The notes under the pieces were generated by a model. The model was not told the DNA's origin and made no database searches. It saw nothing but the letters and a program-made list of their open reading frames with translations. Below are positions 9,995 to 19,360 of a DNA stretch of 45,442 bases, in pieces. The stretch lies in contig CACDXO010000004.1 in the NCBI GenBank assembly GCA_902556825.1, positions 1-45,442 of the forward strand. Reading direction: 5' to 3'. The translations under genes were made by a program, and so were the position numbers. Within the stretch, counting starts at the first letter, position 1. Every line of letters starts with the position of its first letter. Source of the stretch: an uncultured Pelagibacteraceae bacterium. Its GTDB lineage: Bacteria > Pseudomonadota > Alphaproteobacteria > Pelagibacterales > Pelagibacteraceae.

Positions 9995-10813
9995 ATGACC
10001 AAAAACTTAGACGAAGAAGGACTTAAATCAATAGTAGACCAATACGATTTGTTCTTCATAGATTTGTGGGGGGTTATACATAATGGAATTAAGCCTTATG
10101 AAGAATCAATAAAAGTTTTAGAAAAACTTCATGAAGGAAGAAAAGAATATGTGCTGCTTACCAATGCTCCTAGACCTAATTACAATGTTGAAGATTTTTT
10201 AAATAGAATGGGTTTAGAAAAAAAATTTTATTCAAAAGTTTATACGTCAGGGGAGGCTGCATTAGACTATTTAGTATCAAATTTTGCAGATAAAACTTTT
10301 TTTCATTTAGGACCACCGAGAGACTTTGGTTTATTTAATAATTTTAAAAAAAACAAGATTCAAGATATTGAAGAAGCAGATTATTTGATTTGTACAGGTT
10401 TGTTTGATGAGTACGATAAAGAATTATCTTTCTACAAAACTTTACTAAAAAAAGAAGTAGATAAAATTATGATTTGTACGAATCCAGATTTAATTGTTGA
10501 TAGAGGAGAAAAAAGAGAATTTTGTGCAGGATCAGTAGCAAAAATATTTGAAGAACTAGGAGGAAAAGTAGAGTATTTTGGTAAACCATATCCAAAAGTT
10601 TATAATCAAGCAGCAGAAATAAATAATAAAAAAGTTTTTTGCATAGGAGATAACTTAAATACAGACATCAAAGGAGCAAACAACCAAGATTTTGATTGTT
10701 TGTTAATTACAAATGGAATTCATAAAGAAGAAATAAAAAACGATGGTTTTGAAAAAACTATAAAAAAGTATAATACTAAAGTTGAATATACTCAGTCAAA
10801 ATTGAAATGGTAA
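9995..10813 (+). CDS. HAD-superfamily class IIA hydrolase (TIGR01459-like)
   Basis: A 272-residue haloacid-dehalogenase-fold protein. The nucleophile motif FFIDLWGVIHNG is at about residues 20-31 (Asp23). The VLLTNAPRP segment is motif II, and CIGDNLNTDIKGA near residue 220 is the metal-binding motif IV. The DLWGVIHNG form is typical of the alphaproteobacterial TIGR01459 subgroup, related to phosphoglycolate and sugar phosphatases. The substrate is unknown. Its end overlaps the ribF start by 7 bp, so the two are probably translationally coupled. Confidence 0.85.
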   Translation: MTKNLDEEGLKSIVDQYDLFFIDLWGVIHNGIKPYEESIKVLEKLHEGRKEYVLLTNAPRPNYNVEDFLNRMGLEKKFYSKVYTSGEAALDYLVSNFADKTFFHLGPPRDFGLFNNFKKNKIQDIEEADYLICTGLFDEYDKELSFYKTLLKKEVDKIMICTNPDLIVDRGEKREFCAGSVAKIFEELGGKVEYFGKPYPKVYNQAAEINNKKVFCIGDNLNTDIKGANNQDFDCLLITNGIHKEEIKNDGFEKTIKKYNTKVEYTQSKLKW

Positions 10814-11739
10814 AAAATATAAAATTATATAAAAACTTTTCTATTACAAACAAACACAAAGATTCAATTCTTCTTATTGGAAATTTTGATGGATTGCATA
10901 TTGGACATCAAAAATTATTTAAATTAGCTGAACATTTTAAAAAAAAATTTAAAAAAAAAATTGGAGTATTAACTTTCGACCCAATGCCAAAAATGTTTTT
11001 TAATAAAAAATTAAAAAATTTTAAAATTTCAAGTCTAAATCAAAAAATTAATTATTTAAAAAAATTTAATATAGATTTTATCTTGGTCAACAAGTTTAAT
11101 AAAAAATTCTCAAAAATTAGTTATTCATCTTTTATTAAAAATATATTATTTAAAAAATTAAGGCCAAGATATATTTTTGTTAGTAATAACTTTAGATTCG
11201 GAAATAAAAGAGAAGGCAATGTAAAAAAATTAAAACTATTAGAAAAAAATTATAATTTTAAAATAATAAATCCAGATCCGTTAAAAAAAAAATATAAAAC
11301 AATTTCTTCAACGTTGATTAGAAATTTAATATCTAATGGTAAAATTAAAATTGCAAATAATTATCTTGGTAAGAATTGGTCAATAATTGGAAAAGTAAAA
11401 GTAGGAAGAAAAATGGGTCGAAAAATTGGATTTCCAACATGCAATATTAAACTAAACGAATATGTTATTGCGAAACTCGGAGTATATGCAGTGAATATTT
11501 TAATAAGTAAAAATAAAAAATTATTAAGGGGCATTGCAAATTTAGGTTATAGGCCAACTTTTAATCAAAAAGAAATACTTTTAGAGGTTCATATATTTAA
11601 TTTTACAAGGAATCTTTATAATAAGCACTTAACTATTGAGTTCATAGACTTTATAAGAAAAGAAAAGAAATTTAAAAATATAAACCAATTAAAAAAACAA
11701 ATTAATTTAGACATCAGAAAAGCAAAAAAATTAAACTAA
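10807..11739 (+). CDS. ribF: Bifunctional riboflavin kinase / FAD synthetase
   Basis: Converts riboflavin to FMN and then FAD. The N-terminal adenylyltransferase domain has GNFDGLHIGH (residues 25-34). The C-terminal flavokinase domain has GRKIGFPTCNI (about 200-210), with the PTxN-type motif, and GVYAV. The length of 310 aa is typical. It overlaps the HAD hydrolase by 7 bp and is followed 4 bp later by ileS, which repeats the common ribF-ileS-lspA order. Confidence 0.96.
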   Translation: MVKNIKLYKNFSITNKHKDSILLIGNFDGLHIGHQKLFKLAEHFKKKFKKKIGVLTFDPMPKMFFNKKLKNFKISSLNQKINYLKKFNIDFILVNKFNKKFSKISYSSFIKNILFKKLRPRYIFVSNNFRFGNKREGNVKKLKLLEKNYNFKIINPDPLKKKYKTISSTLIRNLISNGKIKIANNYLGKNWSIIGKVKVGRKMGRKIGFPTCNIKLNEYVIAKLGVYAVNILISKNKKLLRGIANLGYRPTFNQKEILLEVHIFNFTRNLYNKHLTIEFIDFIRKEKKFKNINQLKKQINLDIRKAKKLN

Positions 11740-11743
11740 AATA

Positions 11744-14479
11744 ATGAGCAAAAGCAATATCAATCTACCCAAAACTGCTTTTTCAATGAAAGCAAATTTA
11801 CAAAATAAAGAACCTGGAATAATTGATTACTGGGATAAAATTGATTTATATGAAAAGTTAAGATCTTCTAGCAAAGGAAAAACAAAATTTGTTCTTCATG
11901 ATGGTCCTCCATATGCCAATGGAGACATACACATGGGAACAGCACTTAATAAAATTCTTAAAGACGTAATAGTAAAATTTCATCAGATGAAAGGAGAAGA
12001 TTCTGTTTATGTGCCAGGTTGGGATTGTCATGGTTTGCCGATTGAATGGAAAATTGAGGAACAATATAAAAAAAACAAAAAAAATAAAAATGAAGTCCCA
12101 ATAAACGAATTCAGAAAAGAATGTAGAGATTTTGCAAAGAAATGGATTGAGGTACATAAAAAGCAATTTAAAAGACTTGGAGTAGTAGGTGACTGGGAAA
12201 ATTATTACTCTACAATGAGTTTTGATGCTGAAGCCCAAATAGTTAGAGAGCTTGGTAAATTTTTAAAAGAAGGAAGTCTTTACAGAGGCTATAAACCTGT
12301 TCTTTGGTCCACAGTAGAAAAGACAGCATTGGCAGATGCAGAAGTTGAATACATGGATCATAAGTCTGACACCATTTATGCAGCATTTAATATTAAAAAA
12401 TCAAAAAATGAGAAACTTTTGAATACACAAATTATAATTTGGACTACAACTCCATGGACTATACCAGCCAATAGAGCCTTGGCTTACAATGAAAATTTAA
12501 AATATGTAGTTATTAAAATAGAAGATCATTCAGATTTTAAAGATAATCAAATAGTAGTAGCGGAAGATTTGTTAAAATCTTTAGTAGAGGATTGTAATAT
12601 CAAAAAGTTTACAAAAGTTTTTAGCTTTTCAGGAAAAGAATTTGAAGGATCAATATGCAGCCATCCATTTTCAAAAATTGGATTTGACTATGATATTCCA
12701 ATGTTAAGTGCAAATTTTGTTACGACAGAACAAGGTTCGGGTATTGTCCATTGTGCTCCCAGTCATGGTCCTGATGATTTTAATTTGTGTTTAAAAAATA
12801 ATATAAAAGCTGAAGAAACTGTAGATGATGATGGGAAATATACAAAGCATGTTCCAACTTTTGAAGGCATACATATTTTTAAGGCTAACAAAATAGTTAT
12901 AGAAAAACTAAAAGAACAAAAAAATTTATTATCTAGTGGGGAATTAATTCATTCTTACCCTCATTCTTGGCGTTCAAAAGCACCATTGGTTCATAGAGCA
13001 ACACCACAATGGTTTATTTCGATGGAAAGCCATGGTTTGAGAAAGAAAGCTTTAAAATCTATAGATGAAACTAATTTTTATCCAAATAAAGGGAAAGAAA
13101 GACTAAGGTCGATGATTGAACTAAGACCTGATTGGTGTGTTTCAAGACAAAGAGTATGGGGAGTTCCTATTCCTGTTTTTATGTCAAAAAAATCAAATGA
13201 AGTTTTAGTTGACGATGAAGTTACTGAAAATATTGCAAATATATTTGAGAAAGAGGGGGCTGACTGTTGGTTTGAAGGAGATGCTCAAAGATTTTTAGGC
13301 AAAAAATATAAAATTGAGGATTATGAAAAAATGACTGATATTGTTGAAGTTTGGTTTGATAGTGGTTCTACACATGCCTATGTTCTTGAAAAAAGAGAAG
13401 ATTTAAAATGGCCTGCTTCTATGTATCTTGAAGGTTCAGATCAACACAGAGGCTGGTTTCACTCATCATTATTAGAATCTTGTGGAACAAGAGGTAGAGC
13501 TCCGTTTGAATCTATATTGTCTCATGGATTTGTTGTTGATGGAAAAGGTTTAAAAATGTCAAAATCTCTTGGAAATATTATTGCACCAGAAGATATTTTA
13601 AAAAAGTATGGAGCTGATATCTTAAGGATTTGGGTAGCAGCTTCTGATTATGCTGAAGATTTAAGAATAGATTATTCAATTTTAGAGCAGCATGCAGAAT
13701 CTTACAGAAAAATTAGAAATACTTTTAGATACATCCTTGGAAATTTAAATGACAAATTTGAAAAAGTTGATTTTGAAAAAATTAATACAAGTAATTTTCC
13801 AGAGCTAGAACAGTATATGTTACATAAAATCTATAATCTCAACATTTTATTTGAAAAGAATTTTGAAAAATATAATTTCCATACTATTTATAAAGAAATA
13901 ATAAATTTTTGCACATCCGATTTATCAGCTTTTTATTTTGATATTAGAAAGGATGCCTTATATTGCGATTCTCTAGAGAGTAAAAAAAGAATTTCAACTA
14001 TAGAGTTTTTAAATATTGTTCTTGAAATATTATTAAAATGGTTTGCACCAGTGTTATCATTTACAACTGAAGAAATTCATTCACTTCTTAAAATTAATGA
14101 AAAAGGAAGTATTCATCTAGAAAAATTTCCATCAATCCCATCAAACTGGAATAATACAGATTTAAATAACAAATGGACAGAGCTTATAAAAATAAGGGAT
14201 AAATGTAATAGTAGCATAGAGTTGAAAAGAGCATCTAAAGAAATTGGTTCAAGTTTAGAAGCAAATTTAAAAATACTTTTAAATGAAAAACTAATGCAAT
14301 TATCTAAAGGAACTGATTTTTCTGAACTATGTATTACATCAGGAGCAGATGTAGATAAAATTAAAAAAGATGATGGGGAAGAAATTATTATTGAGACAAA
14401 CAAAGCCGAGGGTAAAAAATGCAGCGTTTGTTGGAAAATTATGAAAGATAAATGTGAAAGACATGGAGATATACAATAA
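11744..14479 (+). CDS. ileS: Isoleucyl-tRNA synthetase
   Basis: A class I aminoacyl-tRNA synthetase that charges tRNA-Ile. The protein is 911 residues. The HIGH box reads HMGT at residues 63-66, a variant with Thr for the last His. The KMSKS loop is canonical at 604-608. The editing domain TTPWTIPANRAL is near 230, followed by a GSDQHRGWFHSS region. The C-terminus has a zinc-knuckle-like CSVCW...CERH. It lies between ribF and lspA in the widespread ribF-ileS-lspA order. Antisense frames within it are not genes. Confidence 0.98.
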   Translation: MSKSNINLPKTAFSMKANLQNKEPGIIDYWDKIDLYEKLRSSSKGKTKFVLHDGPPYANGDIHMGTALNKILKDVIVKFHQMKGEDSVYVPGWDCHGLPIEWKIEEQYKKNKKNKNEVPINEFRKECRDFAKKWIEVHKKQFKRLGVVGDWENYYSTMSFDAEAQIVRELGKFLKEGSLYRGYKPVLWSTVEKTALADAEVEYMDHKSDTIYAAFNIKKSKNEKLLNTQIIIWTTTPWTIPANRALAYNENLKYVVIKIEDHSDFKDNQIVVAEDLLKSLVEDCNIKKFTKVFSFSGKEFEGSICSHPFSKIGFDYDIPMLSANFVTTEQGSGIVHCAPSHGPDDFNLCLKNNIKAEETVDDDGKYTKHVPTFEGIHIFKANKIVIEKLKEQKNLLSSGELIHSYPHSWRSKAPLVHRATPQWFISMESHGLRKKALKSIDETNFYPNKGKERLRSMIELRPDWCVSRQRVWGVPIPVFMSKKSNEVLVDDEVTENIANIFEKEGADCWFEGDAQRFLGKKYKIEDYEKMTDIVEVWFDSGSTHAYVLEKREDLKWPASMYLEGSDQHRGWFHSSLLESCGTRGRAPFESILSHGFVVDGKGLKMSKSLGNIIAPEDILKKYGADILRIWVAASDYAEDLRIDYSILEQHAESYRKIRNTFRYILGNLNDKFEKVDFEKINTSNFPELEQYMLHKIYNLNILFEKNFEKYNFHTIYKEIINFCTSDLSAFYFDIRKDALYCDSLESKKRISTIEFLNIVLEILLKWFAPVLSFTTEEIHSLLKINEKGSIHLEKFPSIPSNWNNTDLNNKWTELIKIRDKCNSSIELKRASKEIGSSLEANLKILLNEKLMQLSKGTDFSELCITSGADVDKIKKDDGEEIIIETNKAEGKKCSVCWKIMKDKCERHGDIQ

Positions 14480-14487
14480 AATAATTA

Positions 14488-14982
14488 ATGAATAAATTAT
14501 TTTTTAAAAAAACTTTTATATATTTTGGAATTGTTTTAATTATTTTTTTATTGGATAGATTTTCGAAGTTATATATTTTATCAATTTTAGAAAACTCGGG
14601 TGAAGTAGATATATATATAAATTCTTATATAAATTTTATTTTGGTCTGGAATAGTGGTATAGGATTTGGTCTACTCTCTTTTGATGACTCAGTAATTTAT
14701 AATGTAATAACTATTTTAATTGTTTTAATAAACCTAATAATTGTATATTTAGCAATTAAGTCAAAAGATATAAAATCTTATTTTTTTTTAATTATTTTAG
14801 GTGGATCTTTAGGAAATCTGTTTGATCGAATTTATTATGCAGCAGTTCTTGATTTTATAGATATCAGCTACAAAGGTTTTCATTGGTTTATCTTTAATGT
14901 TGCAGATATATTTATATCTTTAGGAATTATTTGTCTTATTTTTGCTGAATTATTGAATTATAAGAAGAATAATGAAATTTAA
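14488..14982 (+). CDS. lspA: Lipoprotein signal peptidase II
   Basis: An inner-membrane aspartyl protease that cleaves prolipoprotein signal peptides. It has 164 residues and four hydrophobic segments. The conserved GGSLGNLFDR leads to the first catalytic Asp in VLDFID (Asp122), and the second lies in FNVADIF (Asp140). It begins 8 bp after ileS. Its last 11 bp overlap the start of a small lipoprotein gene, a possible substrate. Confidence 0.95.
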   Translation: MNKLFFKKTFIYFGIVLIIFLLDRFSKLYILSILENSGEVDIYINSYINFILVWNSGIGFGLLSFDDSVIYNVITILIVLINLIIVYLAIKSKDIKSYFFLIILGGSLGNLFDRIYYAAVLDFIDISYKGFHWFIFNVADIFISLGIICLIFAELLNYKKNNEI

Positions 14983-15283
14983 AAAAGTAATTATCTCAAT
15001 TATATCATTGGTCTTTTTATATTCTTGTGGCCTTGAAGGCTTAAAAGTTAAGAAAAGATCAGAAAATAGTGATGAATTTTTAGTGGAAAAAAAAAATCCA
15101 TTAACCAAACCACCAGACATAGATGAGTTACCTGTTCCTCTTGATCAAGAAGAAAAGGAAAAAAGTGAAACGGTCGATATAAAAAAAGTATTAGAAATTG
15201 ATGAGATAGAAAATACAATTACAACTAGTGACACGGATCAAAAAAGTTTAGAACAGTCGGTATTAGAAAAAATAAATAACTAA
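14972..15283 (+). CDS. Small lipoprotein, unknown
   Basis: A 103-residue protein with an N-terminal basic and hydrophobic segment and a lipobox-like LYSC (Cys19). The mature part is short, acidic and Pro-rich (KKNPLTKPPDIDELPVPL), probably disordered. It overlaps lspA by 11 bp and ends 2 bp before pgi, so it is co-translated with the peptidase that should process it. It looks like a small LptM-type lipoprotein, in which a proline-rich linker follows the lipid anchor, but I cannot assign it. Confidence 0.75.
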   Translation: MKFKKVIISIISLVFLYSCGLEGLKVKKRSENSDEFLVEKKNPLTKPPDIDELPVPLDQEEKEKSETVDIKKVLEIDEIENTITTSDTDQKSLEQSVLEKINN

Positions 15284-15285
15284 TA

Positions 15286-16440
15286 ATGTTGACTTCTAAT
15301 ATTAAATTTAAAAATTTCAAAAACATTAAATCAAAAAAAATTAAAAATTTTAAGAAAGAAAAATGGTTTAATGAAATTAAACTATTGGGATCATTAAAGA
15401 AAAATTACAAATATAGTTATTCAAAAAATCAAATATATAAATTAAAAAAAGCAAAAAATTATAGATTAATTGGAATGGGAGGATCAACCTTAGGAGCTGA
15501 GACTATATATCAATTTTTAAACCATAAGATAAAAAAAAAATTTATATTTATTAATAATTTAAGTCCAAAGATAAAAGAGGAGCAAAAAAAAATAAGAGCA
15601 ACAAATATTATCATATCTAAATCTGGAAATACTCTTGAGACAATAGCAAACTCAAATTTATTAATAAAAGGTAATAAAAATATTTTTATTACTGAAAATA
15701 AAAAAAGTTATTTAAGCAACCTTGCCAATATTTTGAAGGCTGAAATTATAGAGCATAAAAATTATATTGGAGGTCGATATTCTGTTTTGTCCGAGGTAGG
15801 AATGTTGCCCGCAGAAATTATGGGTTTAAATGAAAGAAAATTTAAAAGATTTAATTATTTAATAAATAATAATAATTTTTTAAATGGATTGATAAAAAAT
15901 GTTAGTGCAATATTAAAGTTTGTAAAAGAAAAAAAATTTAATTCTATAATTTTGAACTATGATAAAAATTCAGAAAATTTATTTAAATGGTATCAACAAT
16001 TAGTAGCAGAAAGTTTAGGAAAAAAATCTAGAGGCATTCTTCCTGTAATATCAACTATGCCAAAAGATAATCATAGTGTATTACAATTATATTTAGATGG
16101 ACCAAAAAATAATTTTTTTACTTTCTTTACAACTTTAGATTCAAATTCTGATAGAATAAATAATAAATGGTTAAATAAAAATCAAAATTATCTTAGAAAT
16201 AAATCTTTTTCTAAAATTATTAATGCTCAAAAAAATGCAACTGAAAGAGTTTTTTATAAAAAAAAACTACCCTTTAGATCTTTTGAAATAAAAAATAGAA
16301 ATGAGGAAACTCTTGGAGAACTATTTTGTTTCTTTATATTGGAAACAATTTTATTAGGAAGAGTATTAAAGGTTAATCCATTTGATCAACCATCTGTTGA
16401 ACTTATAAAAAAAGAAACTAAGAAAATATTATTTAATTAA
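15286..16440 (+). CDS. pgi: Glucose-6-phosphate isomerase (short form)
   Basis: Interconverts glucose-6-phosphate and fructose-6-phosphate. The SIS-fold sugar-phosphate site GMGGSTLGAE is at about residues 64-73. PGI signature 1 is present as IGGRYSVLSEVG, and signature 2 as NPFDQPSVELIKK with Ser where Gly/Ala is usual. At 384 residues it is much shorter than the 450-550 of common bacterial Pgi, lacking most N-terminal decoration. It is the last gene of the + strand run and overlaps the convergent rsmD by 12 bp. Confidence 0.9.
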   Translation: MLTSNIKFKNFKNIKSKKIKNFKKEKWFNEIKLLGSLKKNYKYSYSKNQIYKLKKAKNYRLIGMGGSTLGAETIYQFLNHKIKKKFIFINNLSPKIKEEQKKIRATNIIISKSGNTLETIANSNLLIKGNKNIFITENKKSYLSNLANILKAEIIEHKNYIGGRYSVLSEVGMLPAEIMGLNERKFKRFNYLINNNNFLNGLIKNVSAILKFVKEKKFNSIILNYDKNSENLFKWYQQLVAESLGKKSRGILPVISTMPKDNHSVLQLYLDGPKNNFFTFFTTLDSNSDRINNKWLNKNQNYLRNKSFSKIINAQKNATERVFYKKKLPFRSFEIKNRNEETLGELFCFFILETILLGRVLKVNPFDQPSVELIKKETKKILFN

Positions 16441-17001
16441 TTTTTTTAGAAATATTATTTTTGAAATTCCATACTTGGCAAATCTACTTATTGTAAAATC
16501 ATTTCCAAAATCATCTTTTGTTTTTTTGTGACGATGTAATACAACTAGCCCTGTTTCTTTTAATAATTTAAGTTTCGCTATGTTTTCTAAAATTATTTTT
16601 ATATTCTCTTCTTTATATGGTGGATCTAAAAAGATTAAATCTAATTTTAAGTTTTTTAATTCTTTATTCTTAAAAAAATTAAAGGCATTCTCATTAAATA
16701 CTTTTGTTTTATTTTCACATTTCAATTTTTTTATATTTTTATTTAAAATTTCTATTGATTGTTCATAATTTTCAACGAAATAAACTTTTGTAGCACCTCT
16801 TGATATGCACTCTAGACCAAAAGATCCAGTTCCTGAAAATAAATCAAGAACTGATGAATTATTTAAATTTATTTTTGAATCTTTAGAATATTCAAGAATA
16901 TTTAAAATAGATTCTTTTACTAGATCCTTAAGAGGCCTTGTATTTTTATCAAAAGCTTCAAAAATTTTAGTTCCTTTAAAAGATCCACCTATGATTCTCA
17001 T
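16429..17001 (-). CDS. rsmD: 16S rRNA (guanine-966-N2) methyltransferase
   Basis: A SAM-dependent rRNA methyltransferase of 190 residues. It begins MRIIGGSFKGTKI and has NTRPLKDLVKESIFN-like text, motif I VLDLFSGTGSFGLE near residue 48, and the catalytic LIFLDPPY near 123-129. It overlaps the purD start-stop by 4 bp (ATGA type), so it is translated from the same mRNA. It converges on pgi with a 12-bp overlap. Confidence 0.95.
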   Translation of the reverse strand: MRIIGGSFKGTKIFEAFDKNTRPLKDLVKESILNILEYSKDSKINLNNSSVLDLFSGTGSFGLECISRGATKVYFVENYEQSIEILNKNIKKLKCENKTKVFNENAFNFFKNKELKNLKLDLIFLDPPYKEENIKIILENIAKLKLLKETGLVVLHRHKKTKDDFGNDFTISRFAKYGISKIIFLKKLIK

Positions 17002-18275
17002 TTATCTATTATCTTAAAACCAATATCTTTTCTAAAAAAACCATTTCCCCAATTCAATTGATTTATTAGCTTTATAGCTCTTTCTCTTGAGCTTTTAAAT
17101 GAACTTGAGAGGGAAACAAAGTTTAAAACTCTTCCTCCATTTGAAAATATTTCATTTTTTTCTTTTTTTGTTCCCGCATGGAAAATAAAATCATTAATGT
17201 TTAATTGTAACTTATTTAAATTATCTATCTTAACATTATTTGTAAATTTCTCAGGATAACCTTGAGAGCACAATACAATGCATAAACTTTTTTCTTCTTT
17301 CCATTCTATATTTATATTTTCTAAATTTTCATTACAGCATGCATCACAAATATCAATCAGGTCAGTTTTTAAGAGAGGTAAAATTGTTTGACACTCAGGG
17401 TCTCCCATTCTGACATTATACTCAATTAGAAAAGGTTCGTTATTCAATATCATTAAACCAGCATAAAGAAAACCTTTATACTTTTCACCCATTTCTTCTA
17501 TTGCTTTTAAGGTAGGTAAAATTATTTTTTTAATAATTTTATTTTCTAAATCTTTATTTATTAATCCTGAAGGACTATAAGCGCCCATTCCTCCAGTATT
17601 TTTACCCTCATCTCCCTCATTAACTCTTTTATGATCTTGTGCAGTTTTAAATAATTTAAAATTTTTACCATCACAAACAATAAAGAAACTCATTTCTTCA
17701 CCATTTAAAAATTCTTCTACTAATATCTTTTTAGCTTCTCCAAATTTTCCATCAAAAATCTCGTCAACCGCTTCTTTAGCCTCAGAAAAATTCTTTGATA
17801 TATAAACTCCTTTACCTGCAGCTAAACCGTCTGCTTTAATTACAATTGGAAATTTTGAATTTTTTAAAAAATCCAAAGTATTTTCTTTTTTTTCAAATAT
17901 ACCAAAGTTTGCAGTTGGTATATTATATTTCTTACAAATATTTTTTGTGAAAGTTTTTGATCCTTCTAATTGTGAAGGTATTTTTCTAGGACCAAAAACT
18001 TTAATATTATTTTTTTCTAAATAATCTACAATACCATTTACCAATGGTTTTTCTGGACCAACTATAACTAGATCAACTTTTATTTTTTTTAAAAATTTTA
18101 AAACTTTTTCAAAATCATTAATATCTAATTCTATATTTTCAGCTAAGAGTTGAGTTCCAGCGTTACCAGGCATACAATATATTTTGCTTATTTTTGATGA
18201 TAAAGAAATTGTTTTACATATGGAGTGCTCTCTACCTCCACTTCCTATAATACAAATAATCATATATAAATACAT
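16998..18275 (-). CDS. purD: Phosphoribosylamine-glycine ligase
   Basis: The second committed step of purine synthesis, an ATP-grasp ligase that joins phosphoribosylamine and glycine. The N-terminus contains IIGSGGREH, GPEKPLV follows, and the ATP-grasp core includes KADGLAAGKGV near residue 150 and YNVRMGDPE near 285. The family normally starts directly before IxxIGSGGREH, so the ATG at 18263 (four codons in) may be the true start. With the ATG at 18275 the product is 425 aa. Only 9 bp separate it from the divergent DUF2093 gene. Confidence 0.97.
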   Translation of the reverse strand: MYLYMIICIIGSGGREHSICKTISLSSKISKIYCMPGNAGTQLLAENIELDINDFEKVLKFLKKIKVDLVIVGPEKPLVNGIVDYLEKNNIKVFGPRKIPSQLEGSKTFTKNICKKYNIPTANFGIFEKKENTLDFLKNSKFPIVIKADGLAAGKGVYISKNFSEAKEAVDEIFDGKFGEAKKILVEEFLNGEEMSFFIVCDGKNFKLFKTAQDHKRVNEGDEGKNTGGMGAYSPSGLINKDLENKIIKKIILPTLKAIEEMGEKYKGFLYAGLMILNNEPFLIEYNVRMGDPECQTILPLLKTDLIDICDACCNENLENINIEWKEEKSLCIVLCSQGYPEKFTNNVKIDNLNKLQLNINDFIFHAGTKKEKNEIFSNGGRVLNFVSLSSSFKSSRERAIKLINQLNWGNGFFRKDIGFKIIDK

Positions 18276-18284
18276 TTCTATATA

Positions 18285-18485
18285 ATGAAAAATAAATTAG
18301 CCAGAATAAAATATTTACCTAATAATTTTGAGATTCTTGAAGAAGGCGATCATGTTATTTGTGCAGTTTCCGGAAAAAAAATATTTCTTGATAATTTAAA
18401 TTATTGGAATGTAGAACTTCAAGAGCCTTACTTTTCTTATATTGAGGCTTCAAAAAAAAGAGAAGAGATAAGCAATAAAAATTGA
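18285..18485 (+). CDS. DUF2093-domain protein
   Basis: A 66-residue protein matching the alphaproteobacterial DUF2093 family: the KIKYLPNNFEIL-like start (here ARIKYLPNNFEIL), GDHVICAVSGKKIFLDNL, then YWNVELQEPY. It may contain a small beta fold of unknown function, and the single Cys in CAVSGK is conserved in the family. It is divergent from purD (9-bp gap) and converges on lpxL (1-bp gap). Confidence 0.88.
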   Translation: MKNKLARIKYLPNNFEILEEGDHVICAVSGKKIFLDNLNYWNVELQEPYFSYIEASKKREEISNKN

Positions 18486-18486
18486 T

Positions 18487-19347
18487 TTATTTCCAACGGT
18501 CATGCGACCAAATCCATTGATCTGGATTTTTCAAAATCATTTTTTCTAATATTTTATTAAGCTCTAAAGTTATTTGTTGATGGGATAAATTATCATCAAA
18601 TTTTAATGGTTTATAAAAATATAATTTAAAATGACAGTTTTTAAGTCTTTCAATATAAACCGGAACAACGTTACTGCCATATTTTTTTACTAATTGTGCA
18701 GGTATGGTTGTAGTTTTTGCAGAACGATTAAACAAATCTATATCCTCGCCCTCACTTACTCTCTGATCGACCATTAATGCTGCGGAAAAATTTTTTTTAA
18801 ATAAATTTAGCAAATCTCTAGTTCCGGCTTTGCCCTTTTTAATTTGATTTTTACATATATGGTTTTTTCTAATCCTTTCCATAATAATATTTAAAAATGG
18901 ATTATTAAGAGGTCTATAAATGGCGCATAAATTTATCCCTGCTTTTTCTATTTCCATTGCCATTAATTCAAAGTTATTGAAGTGTCCAGATATGAATACT
19001 ACTTGTTCATTATTTTTCTTAATTTCATCTAAATAATTTAAACCCTCAATTTCAATAAATTGATTTAAATTATTTTTTCTAAATTGTTTTAAATAAACAT
19101 ATTCAGATAATATTCTTCCATAATTGCCCCACATGTTGTTTATTATAGATTTTCTATCTTCTTCAGAATTTCCAATATTAGAATTTTCTAAATTAGTTTG
19201 AATTTTAGAGTTAGATCGAAATAAAGGACCAATTTTTTTTCCAATAATTGCTCCCAAGTTAGAAGCATTCTTATATCCAATTATTTTAAAAATAATTAAT
19301 AAAATATAAATAGAAATAAATTCAAAAAAATATTTTATAATTTTCAT
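18487..19347 (-). CDS. Lipid A biosynthesis acyltransferase (LpxL/HtrB family)
   Basis: Adds a secondary acyl chain to Kdo2-lipid IVA at the inner membrane. It has 286 residues, an N-terminal hydrophobic anchor (about 8-24), and the HX4E-type active site GHFNNFE (His122, Glu127). MVDQRVSEG, near residue 200, is the second family motif. It is the last gene of a - strand lipid A operon with lpxK, waaA and msbA. Acyl specificity (LpxL or LpxM) cannot be read from sequence alone. Confidence 0.9.
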   Translation of the reverse strand: MKIIKYFFEFISIYILLIIFKIIGYKNASNLGAIIGKKIGPLFRSNSKIQTNLENSNIGNSEEDRKSIINNMWGNYGRILSEYVYLKQFRKNNLNQFIEIEGLNYLDEIKKNNEQVVFISGHFNNFELMAMEIEKAGINLCAIYRPLNNPFLNIIMERIRKNHICKNQIKKGKAGTRDLLNLFKKNFSAALMVDQRVSEGEDIDLFNRSAKTTTIPAQLVKKYGSNVVPVYIERLKNCHFKLYFYKPLKFDDNLSHQQITLELNKILEKMILKNPDQWIWSHDRWK

Positions 19348-19360
19348 ATTTTATCATTTA

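Noticed and set aside
11858-14403. Antisense open frames within ileS
   Set aside because: They lie wholly inside a conserved synthetase and resemble no family; shadows of AT-rich coding.
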